DNA of 63,624 nt from Firmicutes bacterium UBA4916 (GCA_002398845.1 DHBY01000046.1:1-63624), one strand, 5' to 3'. Shown: positions 52,106 through 61,541, numbered from the stretch's first letter. A program made the numbers and translations. Notes: generated by a model from the sequence alone, not told the origin.

Positions 52106-53128
52106 ATGTATGATATACCACTAATACTTGAAGACTATTTAAATTATATGGAAACAATTAAGGGTGCCTCCCCTAACACTACAAAGGAATACTTTTTTGA
52201 CTTACGTACTTTTTTTAGATTTTTAAAACGTAGATATAAATTGGTAGATAAAGATACTCCTTTTGAGGAAATTGACATTAGCGATGTAGATATTGATTTT
52301 ATTAAAAAAATTGGCATTCAGGATTTACACGCCTTTATATCTTACGCTGACAAAGAAAGACATAATAGCAATTCTACTAAATTTAGAAAAGTGGCCAGCT
52401 TAAAATCATTTTTTGATTATCTTTACTCTAAAATCGATGTAATTTCGGAAAACCCAGCAGATAAACTAGAATTTCCAAAAACAGATATTAGGCAGCCGGT
52501 ATATTTAACTTTAGATGAATGCGAGAAACTTTTAAACACCGTATTAGAGAATAAGAATAATACATTTAGAAAGCGAGATTATGCTATTATTATTTTGTTT
52601 TTAAATTGTGGTCTTAGATTATCAGAGCTATCTAGCATTAATTTAAATAAAATAAAAGATGACACCTTAACCGTTATCGGTAAAGGCAATAAAGAAAGAA
52701 CTATTTATTTAAATGAAGCTTGCATCGATGCGATAAATGATTATATAAATGTAAGGCCTAAAGACGGTTCTGATAATGAAGCTTTATTTTTAAGTATGAG
52801 AAAACAAAGGATGAGCAATAGAGCTATCCAGCATATGATAGATAGATATCTAGATAAAGCAGGTTTTGATACTAATATTTATTCCACACATAAGCTTAGG
52901 CATACTGCTGCTACCCTAATGTACAAATATGGTAATGTAGATATAAGGGCATTACAAGAGATACTTGGTCATGAAAGTGTATCGACTACTCAGATATATA
53001 CCCATATTGATGACGAGAGATTAAGAGAGGCGGTCAGAAGTAATCCATTAGCGAATATCACGCCTAAAACCATTAACAAATTGGAAGAGCCTTTCAAGCA
53101 TCAAAATGATCCTAAAATAACTAAATGA
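52106..53128 (+). CDS. Tyrosine recombinase/integrase, XerC/XerD type
   Basis: A 340-residue site-specific recombinase: SAM-like N-terminal core-binding domain (about 5-115), then the catalytic domain with Arg in NCGLRLSEL (about 175), Lys in GKGNKERTIYL, HKLRHTAATLMY (H-x2-R), the second His in LGHESVSTT and the nucleophile Tyr in QIYTH (about 307). It is longer than standard XerC/D (about 300) mainly by a Lys/Asp-rich insertion near residues 40-70. ATG 52106 follows AGAGGGA by 6 bases; ATG 52085 lacks a site. No prophage genes surround it, so a chromosomal Xer-type role is more likely than an integrase. Confidence 0.85.
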   Translation: MYDIPLILEDYLNYMETIKGASPNTTKEYFFDLRTFFRFLKRRYKLVDKDTPFEEIDISDVDIDFIKKIGIQDLHAFISYADKERHNSNSTKFRKVASLKSFFDYLYSKIDVISENPADKLEFPKTDIRQPVYLTLDECEKLLNTVLENKNNTFRKRDYAIIILFLNCGLRLSELSSINLNKIKDDTLTVIGKGNKERTIYLNEACIDAINDYINVRPKDGSDNEALFLSMRKQRMSNRAIQHMIDRYLDKAGFDTNIYSTHKLRHTAATLMYKYGNVDIRALQEILGHESVSTTQIYTHIDDERLREAVRSNPLANITPKTINKLEEPFKHQNDPKITK

Positions 53129-53131
53129 AAT

Positions 53132-53174
53132 AAAAGATTGAAGGAGCTGGATACCCGAGCTCCTTCAATCTTTT
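53132..53174. terminator. Bidirectional terminator between recombinase and yneA-like gene
   Basis: A 17-bp perfect stem (53132-53148 with 53158-53174, core GATTGAAGGAGCT) with A and T runs at the two outer ends, serving both convergent genes. Confidence 0.9.
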
Positions 53175-53505
53175 ATTTGGAGTTGTGTTTGATTGGCACT
53201 TTTATTAAATCTCCAGGAAGGATGCATGCATCTTTCATATGGTTAAACTCCATTATTTCATATACCATTTTTCTTGCATCGTATTTATCTGGCATATTTG
53301 TAATTGCAATATCCCATAAAGTATCCCCTTCGCCTATTAATACTTCATTATAATTTACTTTATATGTAGAGCTATATACCTTGTTGTTTTTAACAAAGAA
53401 AATAATTGATACTATGGTAATGGTAAACATTAATAATATAAAAGATATAAATTTTTTTAAGTTTACTATCTTATGCTTTTTCCTTTTTATAAATCCTCTT
53501 TTCAT
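53173..53505 (-). CDS. yneA: YneA-like SOS cell-division inhibitor with LysM domain
   Basis: A 110-residue protein: short basic N-terminus, one membrane helix (FISFILLMFTITIVSIIFFV, about 19-38), and an extracellular LysM domain (GEGDTLWDIAITNMPDKY ... LPGDLIKVP) at the C-terminus. This is the architecture of Bacillus YneA, which halts division during the SOS response and is degraded outside the membrane. The divergent arrangement with lexA and shared LexA boxes is also that of Bacillus. ATG 53505 follows GAGGTGGGG; an in-frame GTG at 53520 precedes that site. Identity rests on domain plan and context. Confidence 0.85.
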   Translation of the reverse strand: MKRGFIKRKKHKIVNLKKFISFILLMFTITIVSIIFFVKNNKVYSSTYKVNYNEVLIGEGDTLWDIAITNMPDKYDARKMVYEIMEFNHMKDACILPGDLIKVPIKHNSK

Positions 53506-53528
53506 TTCCCCACCTCGCACGTTAGTTC

Positions 53529-53542
53529 TAAACGTTTGTTCG
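53529..53542. promoter_or_regulatory. LexA box 1 (yneA side)
   Basis: TAAACGTTTGTTCG: inner AAAC-N4-GTTC, one base from the consensus GAAC-N4-GTTC. Lies downstream of the yneA -10, near its transcription start. Confidence 0.65.
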
Positions 53543-53551
53543 TTTAATTAC

Positions 53552-53580
53552 ATTTTAACCAAACATTCGTTCCTTGTCAA
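53552..53580 (-). promoter_or_regulatory. yneA promoter
   Basis: On the minus strand TTGACA (53580-53575) and TAAAAT (53557-53552) are 17 bases apart, a near-consensus promoter. LexA box 2 fills the spacer. Confidence 0.8.
53560..53573. promoter_or_regulatory. LexA box 2 (yneA promoter spacer)
   Basis: CAAACATTCGTTCC: inner AAAC-N4-GTTC, placed exactly between the yneA -35 and -10 elements. Confidence 0.7.
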
Positions 53581-53596
53581 TAGTTTTTAGAAATAA

Positions 53597-53610
53597 AGAA
53601 CTAATGTTTG
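53597..53610. promoter_or_regulatory. LexA box 3 (lexA promoter)
   Basis: AGAACTAATGTTTG: inner GAAC-N4-GTTT, overlapping the lexA -35 box, placed for autorepression. Confidence 0.75.
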
Positions 53611-53636
53611 ATTTTTAATTTGTTATATGTTATAAT
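53608..53636 (+). promoter_or_regulatory. lexA promoter
   Basis: TTGATT (53608-53613) and a perfect TATAAT (53631-53636) with a 17-base spacer; leader of about 75 bases. Confidence 0.8.
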
Positions 53637-53717
53637 GAATGAAAATATCTGTAAATAGATTGGCTATTTAATGAAATTAGATATTAATTTTGTAATATAT
53701 TATGGGAGGTGTTTATC

Positions 53718-54335
53718 ATGTATGAAGACTTAACTCAAACGCAAATCGAAATTTTATATTTTATTAAAAATCAAATACAAAAACAAGGTTATCCTCCAGC
53801 AGTAAGGGAAATTTGTAAAGGTGTTAATTTAAAATCAACTTCTACTGTCCATAGACAATTAGAAAAGCTAGAGGCAAAAGGATATATAAGAAAGGATCCT
53901 ACTAAGCCAAGGGCTATTGAAGTACTAGACAGAGATGAAGATTCATTATTTTCACCTAAGAAAACTGTAGATATACCTATTATTGGTAAAGTTACTGCAG
54001 GACAACCGATTTTAGCGGTAGAACATATAGAAGATACTTTCCCAGTGCCTATAGAAATGGCAGAGCGCGGTCCCCTTTTTATGTTAAAAGTTCAAGGAGA
54101 AAGTATGATAGAGGCAGGAATTTATAACGATGACTATGTTTTAGTAAAACAACAAAATGATGCTATAAATGGGGATATTGTAGTAGCCCTTTTAGAAGAT
54201 GAGGCTACTGTCAAAAGGTTTTTTAAGGAAAAAGAATATGTACGCCTACAACCCGAAAATATAACTATGTCTCCTATATTAACTAAAAATGTAACTATTT
54301 TAGGAAAGGTAATTGGTTTATACAGAAAGCTATAA
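53718..54335 (+). CDS. lexA: SOS repressor LexA
   Basis: A 205-residue LexA. Winged-helix DNA-binding domain at about 1-70 (YPPAVREICKGVNLKSTSTV), cleavage site Ala94-Gly95 in VTAGQP, catalytic Ser129 in VQGESM and Lys166 in EATVKRFF. RecA filaments trigger self-cleavage and release of SOS genes such as recA and yneA in this window. ATG 53718 follows GGGAGG by 9 bases; an in-frame GTG at 53709 touches that site. Confidence 0.97.
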   Translation: MYEDLTQTQIEILYFIKNQIQKQGYPPAVREICKGVNLKSTSTVHRQLEKLEAKGYIRKDPTKPRAIEVLDRDEDSLFSPKKTVDIPIIGKVTAGQPILAVEHIEDTFPVPIEMAERGPLFMLKVQGESMIEAGIYNDDYVLVKQQNDAINGDIVVALLEDEATVKRFFKEKEYVRLQPENITMSPILTKNVTILGKVIGLYRKL

Positions 54336-54370
54336 ACTCTATTTTATCATCAATTATTATCATTCTAGTA

Positions 54371-54408
54371 TAAAAACAAGCTAACTTTATAAAGTTAGCT
54401 TGTTTTTA
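54371..54408. terminator. Bidirectional terminator between lexA and the lyase gene
   Basis: A perfect 38-base palindrome (19-base arms, core CAAGCTAACTTTA) with outer A and T runs; it includes the end of the convergent lyase gene. Confidence 0.9.
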
Positions 54409-55691
54409 TCGATTAAATCATTAATATATAAATTATTTAAGGACTTCATTACCCCTAGTTTACAATGCTCATAAGTTAAGCCACCTTGATAATAAGCAAA
54501 ATAAGGCTTTCTCATAGGCCCATCAGCACTTAACTCTATAGATGAGCCTTCAATAAAGCCACCTGCTGCCATTATAACCTTATCCTCATAGCCTGGCATA
54601 TCCCATGGCGTTGGTGTTACATAGGAGTCTACTACAGATGCAGATTGAATTCCCTTGCAGAACTCAATTACTTTATCAGGCGAATTAAACTTTACTGCTT
54701 GAACAATATCGCTTCTAGCATCATTAATATCCGGTACTATTTCAAAGCCTAATTCCTTATATACAATTCCTACCAATAATGCTCCTTTTATAGCCTCTGA
54801 TACTACATGAGGTGCTAAAAAAAGTCCTTGCAATGTAGCTCTTGTTGTACCAAAAGTTAACCCACAATCCTTTCCTAGACCTGGAGCTGTACTTCTGTTT
54901 GCAACCTGTTCTACTAAATTTGATTTACCTACTATATAGCCACCTGCTAATGCTAGACCTCCTCCCGGGTTTTTTATCAGCGAACCAGCCATTATATCTG
55001 CACCTATATCAGTAGGTTCTCTTTTCTCTACAAATTCGCCATAGCAATTATCAACCATAATGATAATATCCTTATTTACACTTTTAATCGCTTTAATGGC
55101 TTTTTCTATTTCATCTATAGTGATGGCCTTCCTATCACTATAACCAGTAGATCTCTGTATAAGTAACAATTTTGTATCTTCTGATATATTTTTTATGACT
55201 TCTTCTACATCTATTTTCCCATTATTCAAAGGTACTTCTTTATATTTTATGCCATAATCCAATAATGTACCTTTCTGATTTCCTTTAACACCAATTACTT
55301 CTTGCAATGTATCATATGGGCTTCCAACTATAGATATAAACTCATCATTTGGCCTTAGCAGCCCTGCTAAGGCCAATGTAATAGCATGAGTACCTGAAAC
55401 AATTGTTGGCCTAACCAAAGCGTCTTCAGCGTTAAAAACCATGGCGTATATCTTTTCTGTTTTATCCCTGCCCGCATCACCATATCCATAGCCACTTGAC
55501 CAATTGAAATCAGTAGAACTAAGCCTTGAGTTTTGCATGCTACTTATGACCTTATATTGATTGTATTCTTTTATTTTATTTATTCTACTAAATTTTTCTT
55601 TTATTAATTCTTCTTTGTCATTAACATATTCAACAACCTCTTTTTCTAGTTGAAATTGTTTACATAATATATTTATTGTATCCTTGTCCAC
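54387..55691 (-). CDS. PLP-dependent methionine gamma-lyase family protein (aluminium-resistance/YnbB type)
   Basis: A 434-residue fold-type I PLP enzyme of the YnbB or 'aluminium resistance' family. SGTHAITLALAGLLRPNDE, VDNCYGEFVEKREPTDIGAD with the cofactor Asp, and the PLP Lys in GSLIKNPGGGLA are seen; FGTTRATLQGLFLAP is family-specific. Its reaction is not firmly known; cystathionine lyase-like chemistry is inferred. GTG start with AAGGTGA upstream. Linkage to hfq and miaA matches Bacillus ynbB. Confidence 0.88.
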   Translation of the reverse strand: MDKDTINILCKQFQLEKEVVEYVNDKEELIKEKFSRINKIKEYNQYKVISSMQNSRLSSTDFNWSSGYGYGDAGRDKTEKIYAMVFNAEDALVRPTIVSGTHAITLALAGLLRPNDEFISIVGSPYDTLQEVIGVKGNQKGTLLDYGIKYKEVPLNNGKIDVEEVIKNISEDTKLLLIQRSTGYSDRKAITIDEIEKAIKAIKSVNKDIIIMVDNCYGEFVEKREPTDIGADIMAGSLIKNPGGGLALAGGYIVGKSNLVEQVANRSTAPGLGKDCGLTFGTTRATLQGLFLAPHVVSEAIKGALLVGIVYKELGFEIVPDINDARSDIVQAVKFNSPDKVIEFCKGIQSASVVDSYVTPTPWDMPGYEDKVIMAAGGFIEGSSIELSADGPMRKPYFAYYQGGLTYEHCKLGVMKSLNNLYINDLIDKNKLTL

Positions 55692-55723
55692 TATTTAATC
55701 ACCTTTCTAATTTTGAATTAAAT

Positions 55724-55756
55724 ACAAAAGCCTCTGACAACATCAGAGACATTTGT
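55724..55756 (-). terminator. Terminator after hfq
   Basis: On the minus strand CTCTGA pairs with TCAGAG and the outer ACAAA with TTTGT across a 3-base internal loop; CTTTTGTATTT follows the hairpin. Confidence 0.65.
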
Positions 55757-55764
55757 AAAAATAA

Positions 55765-56004
55765 TTATTCTTCATCCAAAATATTATTTCCTAGATTAAT
55801 TTGCTTACTAGGTATTATTGTTGAGATAGCATGCTTATAAATAAGTTGTTGTTTTCCTTCACTATCTAATATTATCGTATAATTATCGAACCCTTTTACT
55901 AATCCTTTAATCTGATATCCATTTATTAAATAAACTATGATGCTTAAATTCTCCTTTCTTGCTCTATTAAGAAAAACATCCTGTAAATTAATTGTACCCT
56001 TCAT
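55765..56004 (-). CDS. hfq: RNA chaperone Hfq
   Basis: A 79-residue Sm-like protein forming hexamers that bind small RNAs and poly(A)/U-rich RNA. Sm1 contains NGYQIKGLVKGFDNYTIIL and Sm2 has YKHAISTIIP. The acidic C-terminal tail is short, as in other Gram-positives. AAGGAGGAAAA stands before the ATG. It follows miaA with a 129-base gap, so it may have its own promoter as well as operon read-through. Confidence 0.96.
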   Translation of the reverse strand: MKGTINLQDVFLNRARKENLSIIVYLINGYQIKGLVKGFDNYTIILDSEGKQQLIYKHAISTIIPSKQINLGNNILDEE

Positions 56005-56117
56005 AATTTTTCCTCCTTCAATTATTTAATTAGATAATTCATAGAAAATATTTTTTACCTTATTATTGATCGATTTATAAAATTGAATATAAATTCTAGA
56101 AACTTAAGTAACTTCAT

Positions 56118-56139
56118 AAATAACTTCATTAAGTTATTT
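56118..56139 (-). repeat. Hairpin at the end of miaA
   Basis: AAATAACTT and AAGTTATTT (9-bp arms, 4-base loop) overlap the miaA stop. The downstream (minus-strand) side has no U run but carries a second copy of ATGAAGTTA. Possibly an RNA stability element or weak terminator. Confidence 0.35.
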
Positions 56140-57081
56140 TTTATAAACCTTTGTGATATAATCGATTATATATTCACTTATAGCATTAGTAGAATCAAAT
56201 TGATTAACATCAATCCATTTTATTCTATTATCTCTTCTAAACCATGTCAATTGCCTTTTTGCATATTTTCTAGTATTTCTTTTAAGCATTTCAATGGCTT
56301 CATCTAATTCTATCTCTTTTTCTAGATACGAGGCAATTTCTTTATAGCCTATTCCTTGCATAGATACCAGCTTTTTATTATAGCCCATGTCCATTAACAT
56401 ATTTACTTCTTGAATTAATCCATCGTTAATCATTATATCAACTCTTTCATTAATACGCGAGTACAGCTTAGCTCTATCCATAGTTAAACCAATCATAGCT
56501 AAATTATATTTATTTGTTTCTTTTCTAAAATCTTTATTATAATAGGACATAGGTTTTCCGGTTTCGTAAAATATTTCTATAGCTCTAATTATTCTTTTCC
56601 TATCGTTAGGATTTATTCGTTCCGAAGAAATAGGATCAATGGTAGATAATATATCATGTATATATTGATTTCCATGGGTTTTAGCTAAATTATTATATTT
56701 CTGCCTTAAATCTTCATTTGATGCTACTTTAGTAAATTTTAATTCATAGACTATAGAATTAAGGTATAAACCTGTACCTCCTGCTATTATAGGTAAGTTT
56801 CCTCTTTTATTTATGTCTTTAATATAATTTTCAGATTCTTTTTTAAAATCAGCAACTGTAAATTCTTCATCTGGATAAACTATATCTAACATATAATGAG
56901 GAATATTATCCATTTCTTCTGTTGTTACTTTAGCAGTTCCTATATCCATATACTTATATATTTGCATTGAATCAGCAGAAATTATCTCTCCATTTAATTT
57001 TTTAGCTATATCTATAGAAATAGGGGTTTTACCTACCGCTGTTGGACCTAGTAGGACCAACAGATTTTGTTTAGTTTCCAT
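56134..57081 (-). CDS. miaA: tRNA dimethylallyltransferase MiaA
   Basis: A 315-residue enzyme adding dimethylallyl to A37 of tRNAs reading UNN codons. Walker A GPTAVGKTPISI at residues 12-23, DSMQIYKYMDIGTAKV near 36, IIAGGTGLYLNSI near 98 and TRKYAKRQLTWFR near the C-terminus. Its product is the substrate of MiaB, encoded upstream in the same operon. Starts 12 bases after mutL. Confidence 0.97.
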   Translation of the reverse strand: METKQNLLVLLGPTAVGKTPISIDIAKKLNGEIISADSMQIYKYMDIGTAKVTTEEMDNIPHYMLDIVYPDEEFTVADFKKESENYIKDINKRGNLPIIAGGTGLYLNSIVYELKFTKVASNEDLRQKYNNLAKTHGNQYIHDILSTIDPISSERINPNDRKRIIRAIEIFYETGKPMSYYNKDFRKETNKYNLAMIGLTMDRAKLYSRINERVDIMINDGLIQEVNMLMDMGYNKKLVSMQGIGYKEIASYLEKEIELDEAIEMLKRNTRKYAKRQLTWFRRDNRIKWIDVNQFDSTNAISEYIIDYITKVYKK

Positions 57082-57093
57082 CTAATCATCCTT

Positions 57094-58908
57094 CTACATA
57101 ATTCTTTTAAATTCTTTTTCAATATCATTTTTTGATATTTCAATAATAGTTGGCCTTCCATGAGGGCAGGTATAGGGGTTCTCTGTTTTACTTAATTGGT
57201 CAAGCAAACTTTGGATTTCAATATTTTTTATCTTATCACCACTTTTAATAGCATTAGTGCATGCAATTTTCATAATCTTATCTAATTTTACCTCATAACT
57301 ACTTTTTATATCAAGCTTAATACTATCTATTAATGTTAAAAACAACTCTTTTATTTGTGGTTTCCCAAATATTATAGGTACACCCCTAATAATTACACTA
57401 TTGGTTCCGAACTCTTCAACAATAAATCCTAGTTTTTTAAATAGATCTATATTCTCCGCTACAATAGTGGTTTCTGCATTTGTAAGCTCTATTACTTCAG
57501 GAGTCAGCAAGTTTTGTATTATAACCTTTTCATTTTTATATTCCTTTAGGTATTTTTCATACATAATACGCTCATGGGCAGCATGCTGATCTATAATAAG
57601 TAGTTTATTAAGCTTGGAATCTTCCGCTAAAATATAGGTAGAAAAAAGAATACCAATAGGCTTTATTCTTTCTAGAACATTAGGTAAATTATCATCTTCT
57701 TTAGATAATAATTTATCATCAATATAGTTCTCCTCACATATTGCATCATCTTCTGATATTGTGCCTTTACTATCTTTATAATTATTTATTTCATAAGTAT
57801 TCTTATTAGTATATTGTGTTTTGTTCTTATTTTGGGAAAAATCTTCTTTATATAAAAGAGGTATCTCATCTATTTTATTATCTTTTTCATCTTGTTTAAA
57901 TAGTGTATTAGGAATAGACAAAGTCCTTTTCAAAGTGCTCTCTATAACATCTTCTAAGGCTTTGTCTACCTGTTTTTGATTTATAAATTTAATTTCTTGT
58001 TTTGTTGGATGAATATTTACATCTATAAATGAAGGTTTTATATCAATAAACAAAACATATACGGGGAATTTATTAATAGGTATAATAGATTTATATCTTC
58101 CTTCTATTATATTAGATATATGTTCATTTTTAATATATCTATTATTTACATATAGATATTGGTGATTTTTATTTCCCCTATAGAAGGTGTTATTAGACAT
58201 ATATCCATATATACTAAAATCAGAATTTTTATAGTTAAACTCAAGCAAATTGTCGCTAAAGTCTTTGCCTAGTATAGTATATATATTAGAAATCAAATCA
58301 TTACTTTTTGAAGTTCTTAAAATTACCTTATTATCCTTAATATATTTAAAGGCAACACCATAGTTTCCTAAAGCTAGTTTGTATATTATATCGCTTATAT
58401 TGTTTGCTTCAATTATATTAGATTTTAAAAATCTTTTTCTTACAGGTACATTGTAAAATAGATCTCTAACAATCATAGTAGTTCCTTTGGGACAACCCGT
58501 TGGCATTTGTTTTATTATTTCCCCTTCTTCTATAAAGGCCTGGATACCTTTAAGCTTATCATTTGTTTTGGTAAGAACTTCAACTTTAGAAACTGTGGAA
58601 ATACTGGCCAATGCTTCTCCTCTAAATCCAAAAGACATAATCTTATAGAGATCACCTATATTAGATAATTTACTTGTAGAATGGCGTTTAAAAGCAACTT
58701 TTAAATCATCCTCTAATATTCCATCACCATCATCTGTAACACGAATATAAGATTTTCCTCCATCATTGATTTCAATAGTTATACTAGATGAATCTGCATC
58801 TAATGAATTTTCCATAAGTTCTTTAACTATAGAAGAAGGCCTTTCAATAATTTCTCCTGCTGCAATCTTTTGTATTGTCAATTCATCTAATATTTTTATC
58901 TTACTCAT
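57094..58908 (-). CDS. mutL: DNA mismatch repair endonuclease MutL
   Basis: A 604-residue MutL. GHKL ATPase at the N-terminus: KIAAGEIIERPSSIVKELMENSLDA, DDGDGI, TSKL and GFRGEAL motifs. A variable linker (about 335-400) leads to the dimerisation domain with the metal-binding endonuclease motif DQHAAHERIMYEKY, ACTNAIKSG and CPHGRP, so this is a nicking MutL as expected in a bacterium without MutH. It begins one base after the mutS stop. Confidence 0.97.
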   Translation of the reverse strand: MSKIKILDELTIQKIAAGEIIERPSSIVKELMENSLDADSSSITIEINDGGKSYIRVTDDGDGILEDDLKVAFKRHSTSKLSNIGDLYKIMSFGFRGEALASISTVSKVEVLTKTNDKLKGIQAFIEEGEIIKQMPTGCPKGTTMIVRDLFYNVPVRKRFLKSNIIEANNISDIIYKLALGNYGVAFKYIKDNKVILRTSKSNDLISNIYTILGKDFSDNLLEFNYKNSDFSIYGYMSNNTFYRGNKNHQYLYVNNRYIKNEHISNIIEGRYKSIIPINKFPVYVLFIDIKPSFIDVNIHPTKQEIKFINQKQVDKALEDVIESTLKRTLSIPNTLFKQDEKDNKIDEIPLLYKEDFSQNKNKTQYTNKNTYEINNYKDSKGTISEDDAICEENYIDDKLLSKEDDNLPNVLERIKPIGILFSTYILAEDSKLNKLLIIDQHAAHERIMYEKYLKEYKNEKVIIQNLLTPEVIELTNAETTIVAENIDLFKKLGFIVEEFGTNSVIIRGVPIIFGKPQIKELFLTLIDSIKLDIKSSYEVKLDKIMKIACTNAIKSGDKIKNIEIQSLLDQLSKTENPYTCPHGRPTIIEISKNDIEKEFKRIM

Positions 58909-58909
58909 T

Positions 58910-61525
58910 TTATGCTCTCTCCTTAAGTTTTTTTGCCTCTTCAGTCAAATTATATAGTATATTCATAGCTTCTAATGGGGTTAAACTAGTAATATCTATA
59001 TTGTTTATTTTTTCAATAAAATAATCTTTTTTATAATCTAATATATTTAATTGTTTATTAGGTTTTTCTGTTGTTTTAGATACCGCTGACTCATGAGTTT
59101 GTTCTATTTGATGTAGTATTTCATTAGCTCTATTAATAACTTTTTTATCAATTCCTGCTAATTCAGCTACTTGAATACCGTAACTTTTATTGGTGCTTCC
59201 TTTTACAATCTTTCTTAAAAATATTATTTCATCACCTTTTTCTTCAACCAATATGGTCAGATTCTTTATTCCTTCTATTTTACCCTCTAATTCTGTTAAT
59301 TCATGATAGTGAGTTGCAAATAGAGTTTTTGCTTTTATATTTTCTGCAATATATTCAACAATAGCCCAAGCAATACTAAGGCCATCATAGGTACTTGTAC
59401 CTCTTCCTACTTCATCTAATATTATCAAACTATTTTCTGTTGCATTTTTAATAATATTTGATACTTCATTCATTTCCACCATAAAGGTACTTTCACCTTG
59501 AGATAAATTATCAGATGCACCTATTCTAGTAAATATTCTATCTACAATACCTATGTCTGCTTCTTTTGCAGGAACAAAAGAGCCTATTTGAGCCATCAAA
59601 GTTAGTATTGCAACCTGTCTCATATAGGTAGATTTACCAGCCATATTAGGACCTGTTATTATTTGAACTCTATTATCTTTATTATCAAGATAAGTATCAT
59701 TTGGTACAAACATTTCACTTTCTATAGTTTCTTCTACAACTGGATGTCTTCCTTCTATAATTTTAATTATTCCTTTATTATTTAATTTAGGCTTAATATA
59801 ATCATTTTTGTAGGCAACTTGGCTAAATGAATTTAAGACATCTATTTGCGATATTTGTTTACTTACCTTTTGAATTCGATGAATTTCAGATTTTATTTTT
59901 TTCCTAATGTCCTGAAAAATTGTATATTCAATTTCTACCATTTTATCTTCTGCGCCAAGAATCTTTGTTTCTATTTCTTTTAGTTGTTCTGTATGATATC
60001 TTTCTGAATTAGTTAAAGTTTGTTTTCTTATGAAATAATCAGGAACTAAATTTAAATTTGAATTTGTTACTTCGAAAAAATACCCAGATTTTTTGTTAAA
60101 TCCAATTTTTAGATTTTTAATACCTGTTTTAATTTTTTCCTCTTGTTCTAATTTAGCTAACCAACTTTTTCCTTCGATACTTGCTTTTTTAATCTCATCT
60201 AATTCTTGATTATATCCTTGCTTTATCAATCCTCCTTCTTTAACGGAAATTGGGGGATTTTCCACAATAGAATTATCTATTAGCTTATAAATATCATCTA
60301 AGGCATCAATTCTCATGCCTAATTCAACTAATGTTTTCTTATTAGATTCAATTAATAGATCTTTTAATTCTGGTATCATACCAATAGAGATTTTTAAGGA
60401 ATATAAATCTCTAGCATTACAATTACCATAGGATATCCTGCCAACTAGCCTTTCCAAATCATATATTCTCTTCAAACACTTCTTAACCTGATCCATTAAC
60501 ATAATATCTTCAACAAACAATTGAACAATATTTTGTCTCTTTTCAATTTCTTTTATATTTATAAGTGGTTGTTCTAACCACTTTTTTAATAATCTACCTC
60601 CCATAGCCGTAGAAGTCTTGTCTAAAATCCAAAGTAAAGTTCCTTTCTTTTCCCTACTCATGATTGTTTCATGAATTTCCAAATTGGTACGAGTGCTAAT
60701 ATCGAGTATCATGTATTCTTTTGGTTCATAGTATTTAAGTTCAGATATATGTTCCAAAGAATCATTTTGAGTGCTATACAAATAATCAATTAATTTTCCT
60801 GTAGAAATAATAGAATACATCTTATCCTTTAAACCCAGTTTGTCTATACTATTCACTTTAAAATGATTATTAATTATTTCTATCCAATCATCTTTTATTA
60901 TAGTATCACTATCATAAACATTTATAAAAGGATTTATCCTATTCTCAATAATTTTGATTACTTTTTTATTTTTTGCGAAAATGTCATTACATATTATTTC
61001 TGAAGGAAAGATTTTACCTAATTCATCTATAATAAAGCTATAGGATGTTGGCATATCTCCTATATATTCAGTAGCATACATTTCTCCTGTTGAACTGTCT
61101 ACATAGGATAAACCTACCCCTACATCGTCAATATATATAGATACTAAATAATTATTAGATTTTTCATCTAATACATTTAAATCTGTTATAGTTCCTGGAG
61201 TGACTATCCTTATTACATCTCTTTCTACTAGTCCGTTTGCTAAAGCTGGATCCTCTAATTGCTCGCATATAGCAACTTTATAACCTTTTTCAACTAATTT
61301 GGAAACATATATCTCTGATACATGATGGGGAACACCACACATAGGTGCTTTTTCGTCTCCTCCACAATCTCTTTGAGTTAATGCTATTTCGAGCTCCTTA
61401 GATGCTACAATAGCATCGTCAAAGAACATTTCATAAAAATCTCCTAGACGGAAAAATAATATACAATCTTGATGCTTTTTTTTAATTGTCATATATTGTT
61501 TCATCATTGGTGTTAAATTATCCAA
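58910..61525 (-). CDS. mutS: DNA mismatch recognition protein MutS
   Basis: A MutS of 871 residues. The mismatch-reading Phe-x-Glu is in LGDFYEMFFDDA near residue 34; connector, lever and clamp domains follow; the ATPase has Walker A GPNMAGKSTYMRQ near 615 and Walker B LIILDEVGRGTSTYDG near 688, with the C-terminal dimerisation helix-turn-helix. I favour TTG 61525 (protein starting MDNLTPMMKQY), since GGAGG is 8 bases upstream of it but only 2 bases from the in-frame ATG at 61531. Confidence 0.96.
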   Translation of the reverse strand: MDNLTPMMKQYMTIKKKHQDCILFFRLGDFYEMFFDDAIVASKELEIALTQRDCGGDEKAPMCGVPHHVSEIYVSKLVEKGYKVAICEQLEDPALANGLVERDVIRIVTPGTITDLNVLDEKSNNYLVSIYIDDVGVGLSYVDSSTGEMYATEYIGDMPTSYSFIIDELGKIFPSEIICNDIFAKNKKVIKIIENRINPFINVYDSDTIIKDDWIEIINNHFKVNSIDKLGLKDKMYSIISTGKLIDYLYSTQNDSLEHISELKYYEPKEYMILDISTRTNLEIHETIMSREKKGTLLWILDKTSTAMGGRLLKKWLEQPLINIKEIEKRQNIVQLFVEDIMLMDQVKKCLKRIYDLERLVGRISYGNCNARDLYSLKISIGMIPELKDLLIESNKKTLVELGMRIDALDDIYKLIDNSIVENPPISVKEGGLIKQGYNQELDEIKKASIEGKSWLAKLEQEEKIKTGIKNLKIGFNKKSGYFFEVTNSNLNLVPDYFIRKQTLTNSERYHTEQLKEIETKILGAEDKMVEIEYTIFQDIRKKIKSEIHRIQKVSKQISQIDVLNSFSQVAYKNDYIKPKLNNKGIIKIIEGRHPVVEETIESEMFVPNDTYLDNKDNRVQIITGPNMAGKSTYMRQVAILTLMAQIGSFVPAKEADIGIVDRIFTRIGASDNLSQGESTFMVEMNEVSNIIKNATENSLIILDEVGRGTSTYDGLSIAWAIVEYIAENIKAKTLFATHYHELTELEGKIEGIKNLTILVEEKGDEIIFLRKIVKGSTNKSYGIQVAELAGIDKKVINRANEILHQIEQTHESAVSKTTEKPNKQLNILDYKKDYFIEKINNIDITSLTPLEAMNILYNLTEEAKKLKERA

Positions 61526-61541
61526 AATCATAACCTCCGTA

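Noticed and set aside
52106..53128. Recombinase as the integrase of a prophage or integrative element
   Set aside because: No phage, conjugation, excisionase or tRNA attachment site lies nearby and the flanks are ordinary chromosomal genes; a Xer-type role fits better.
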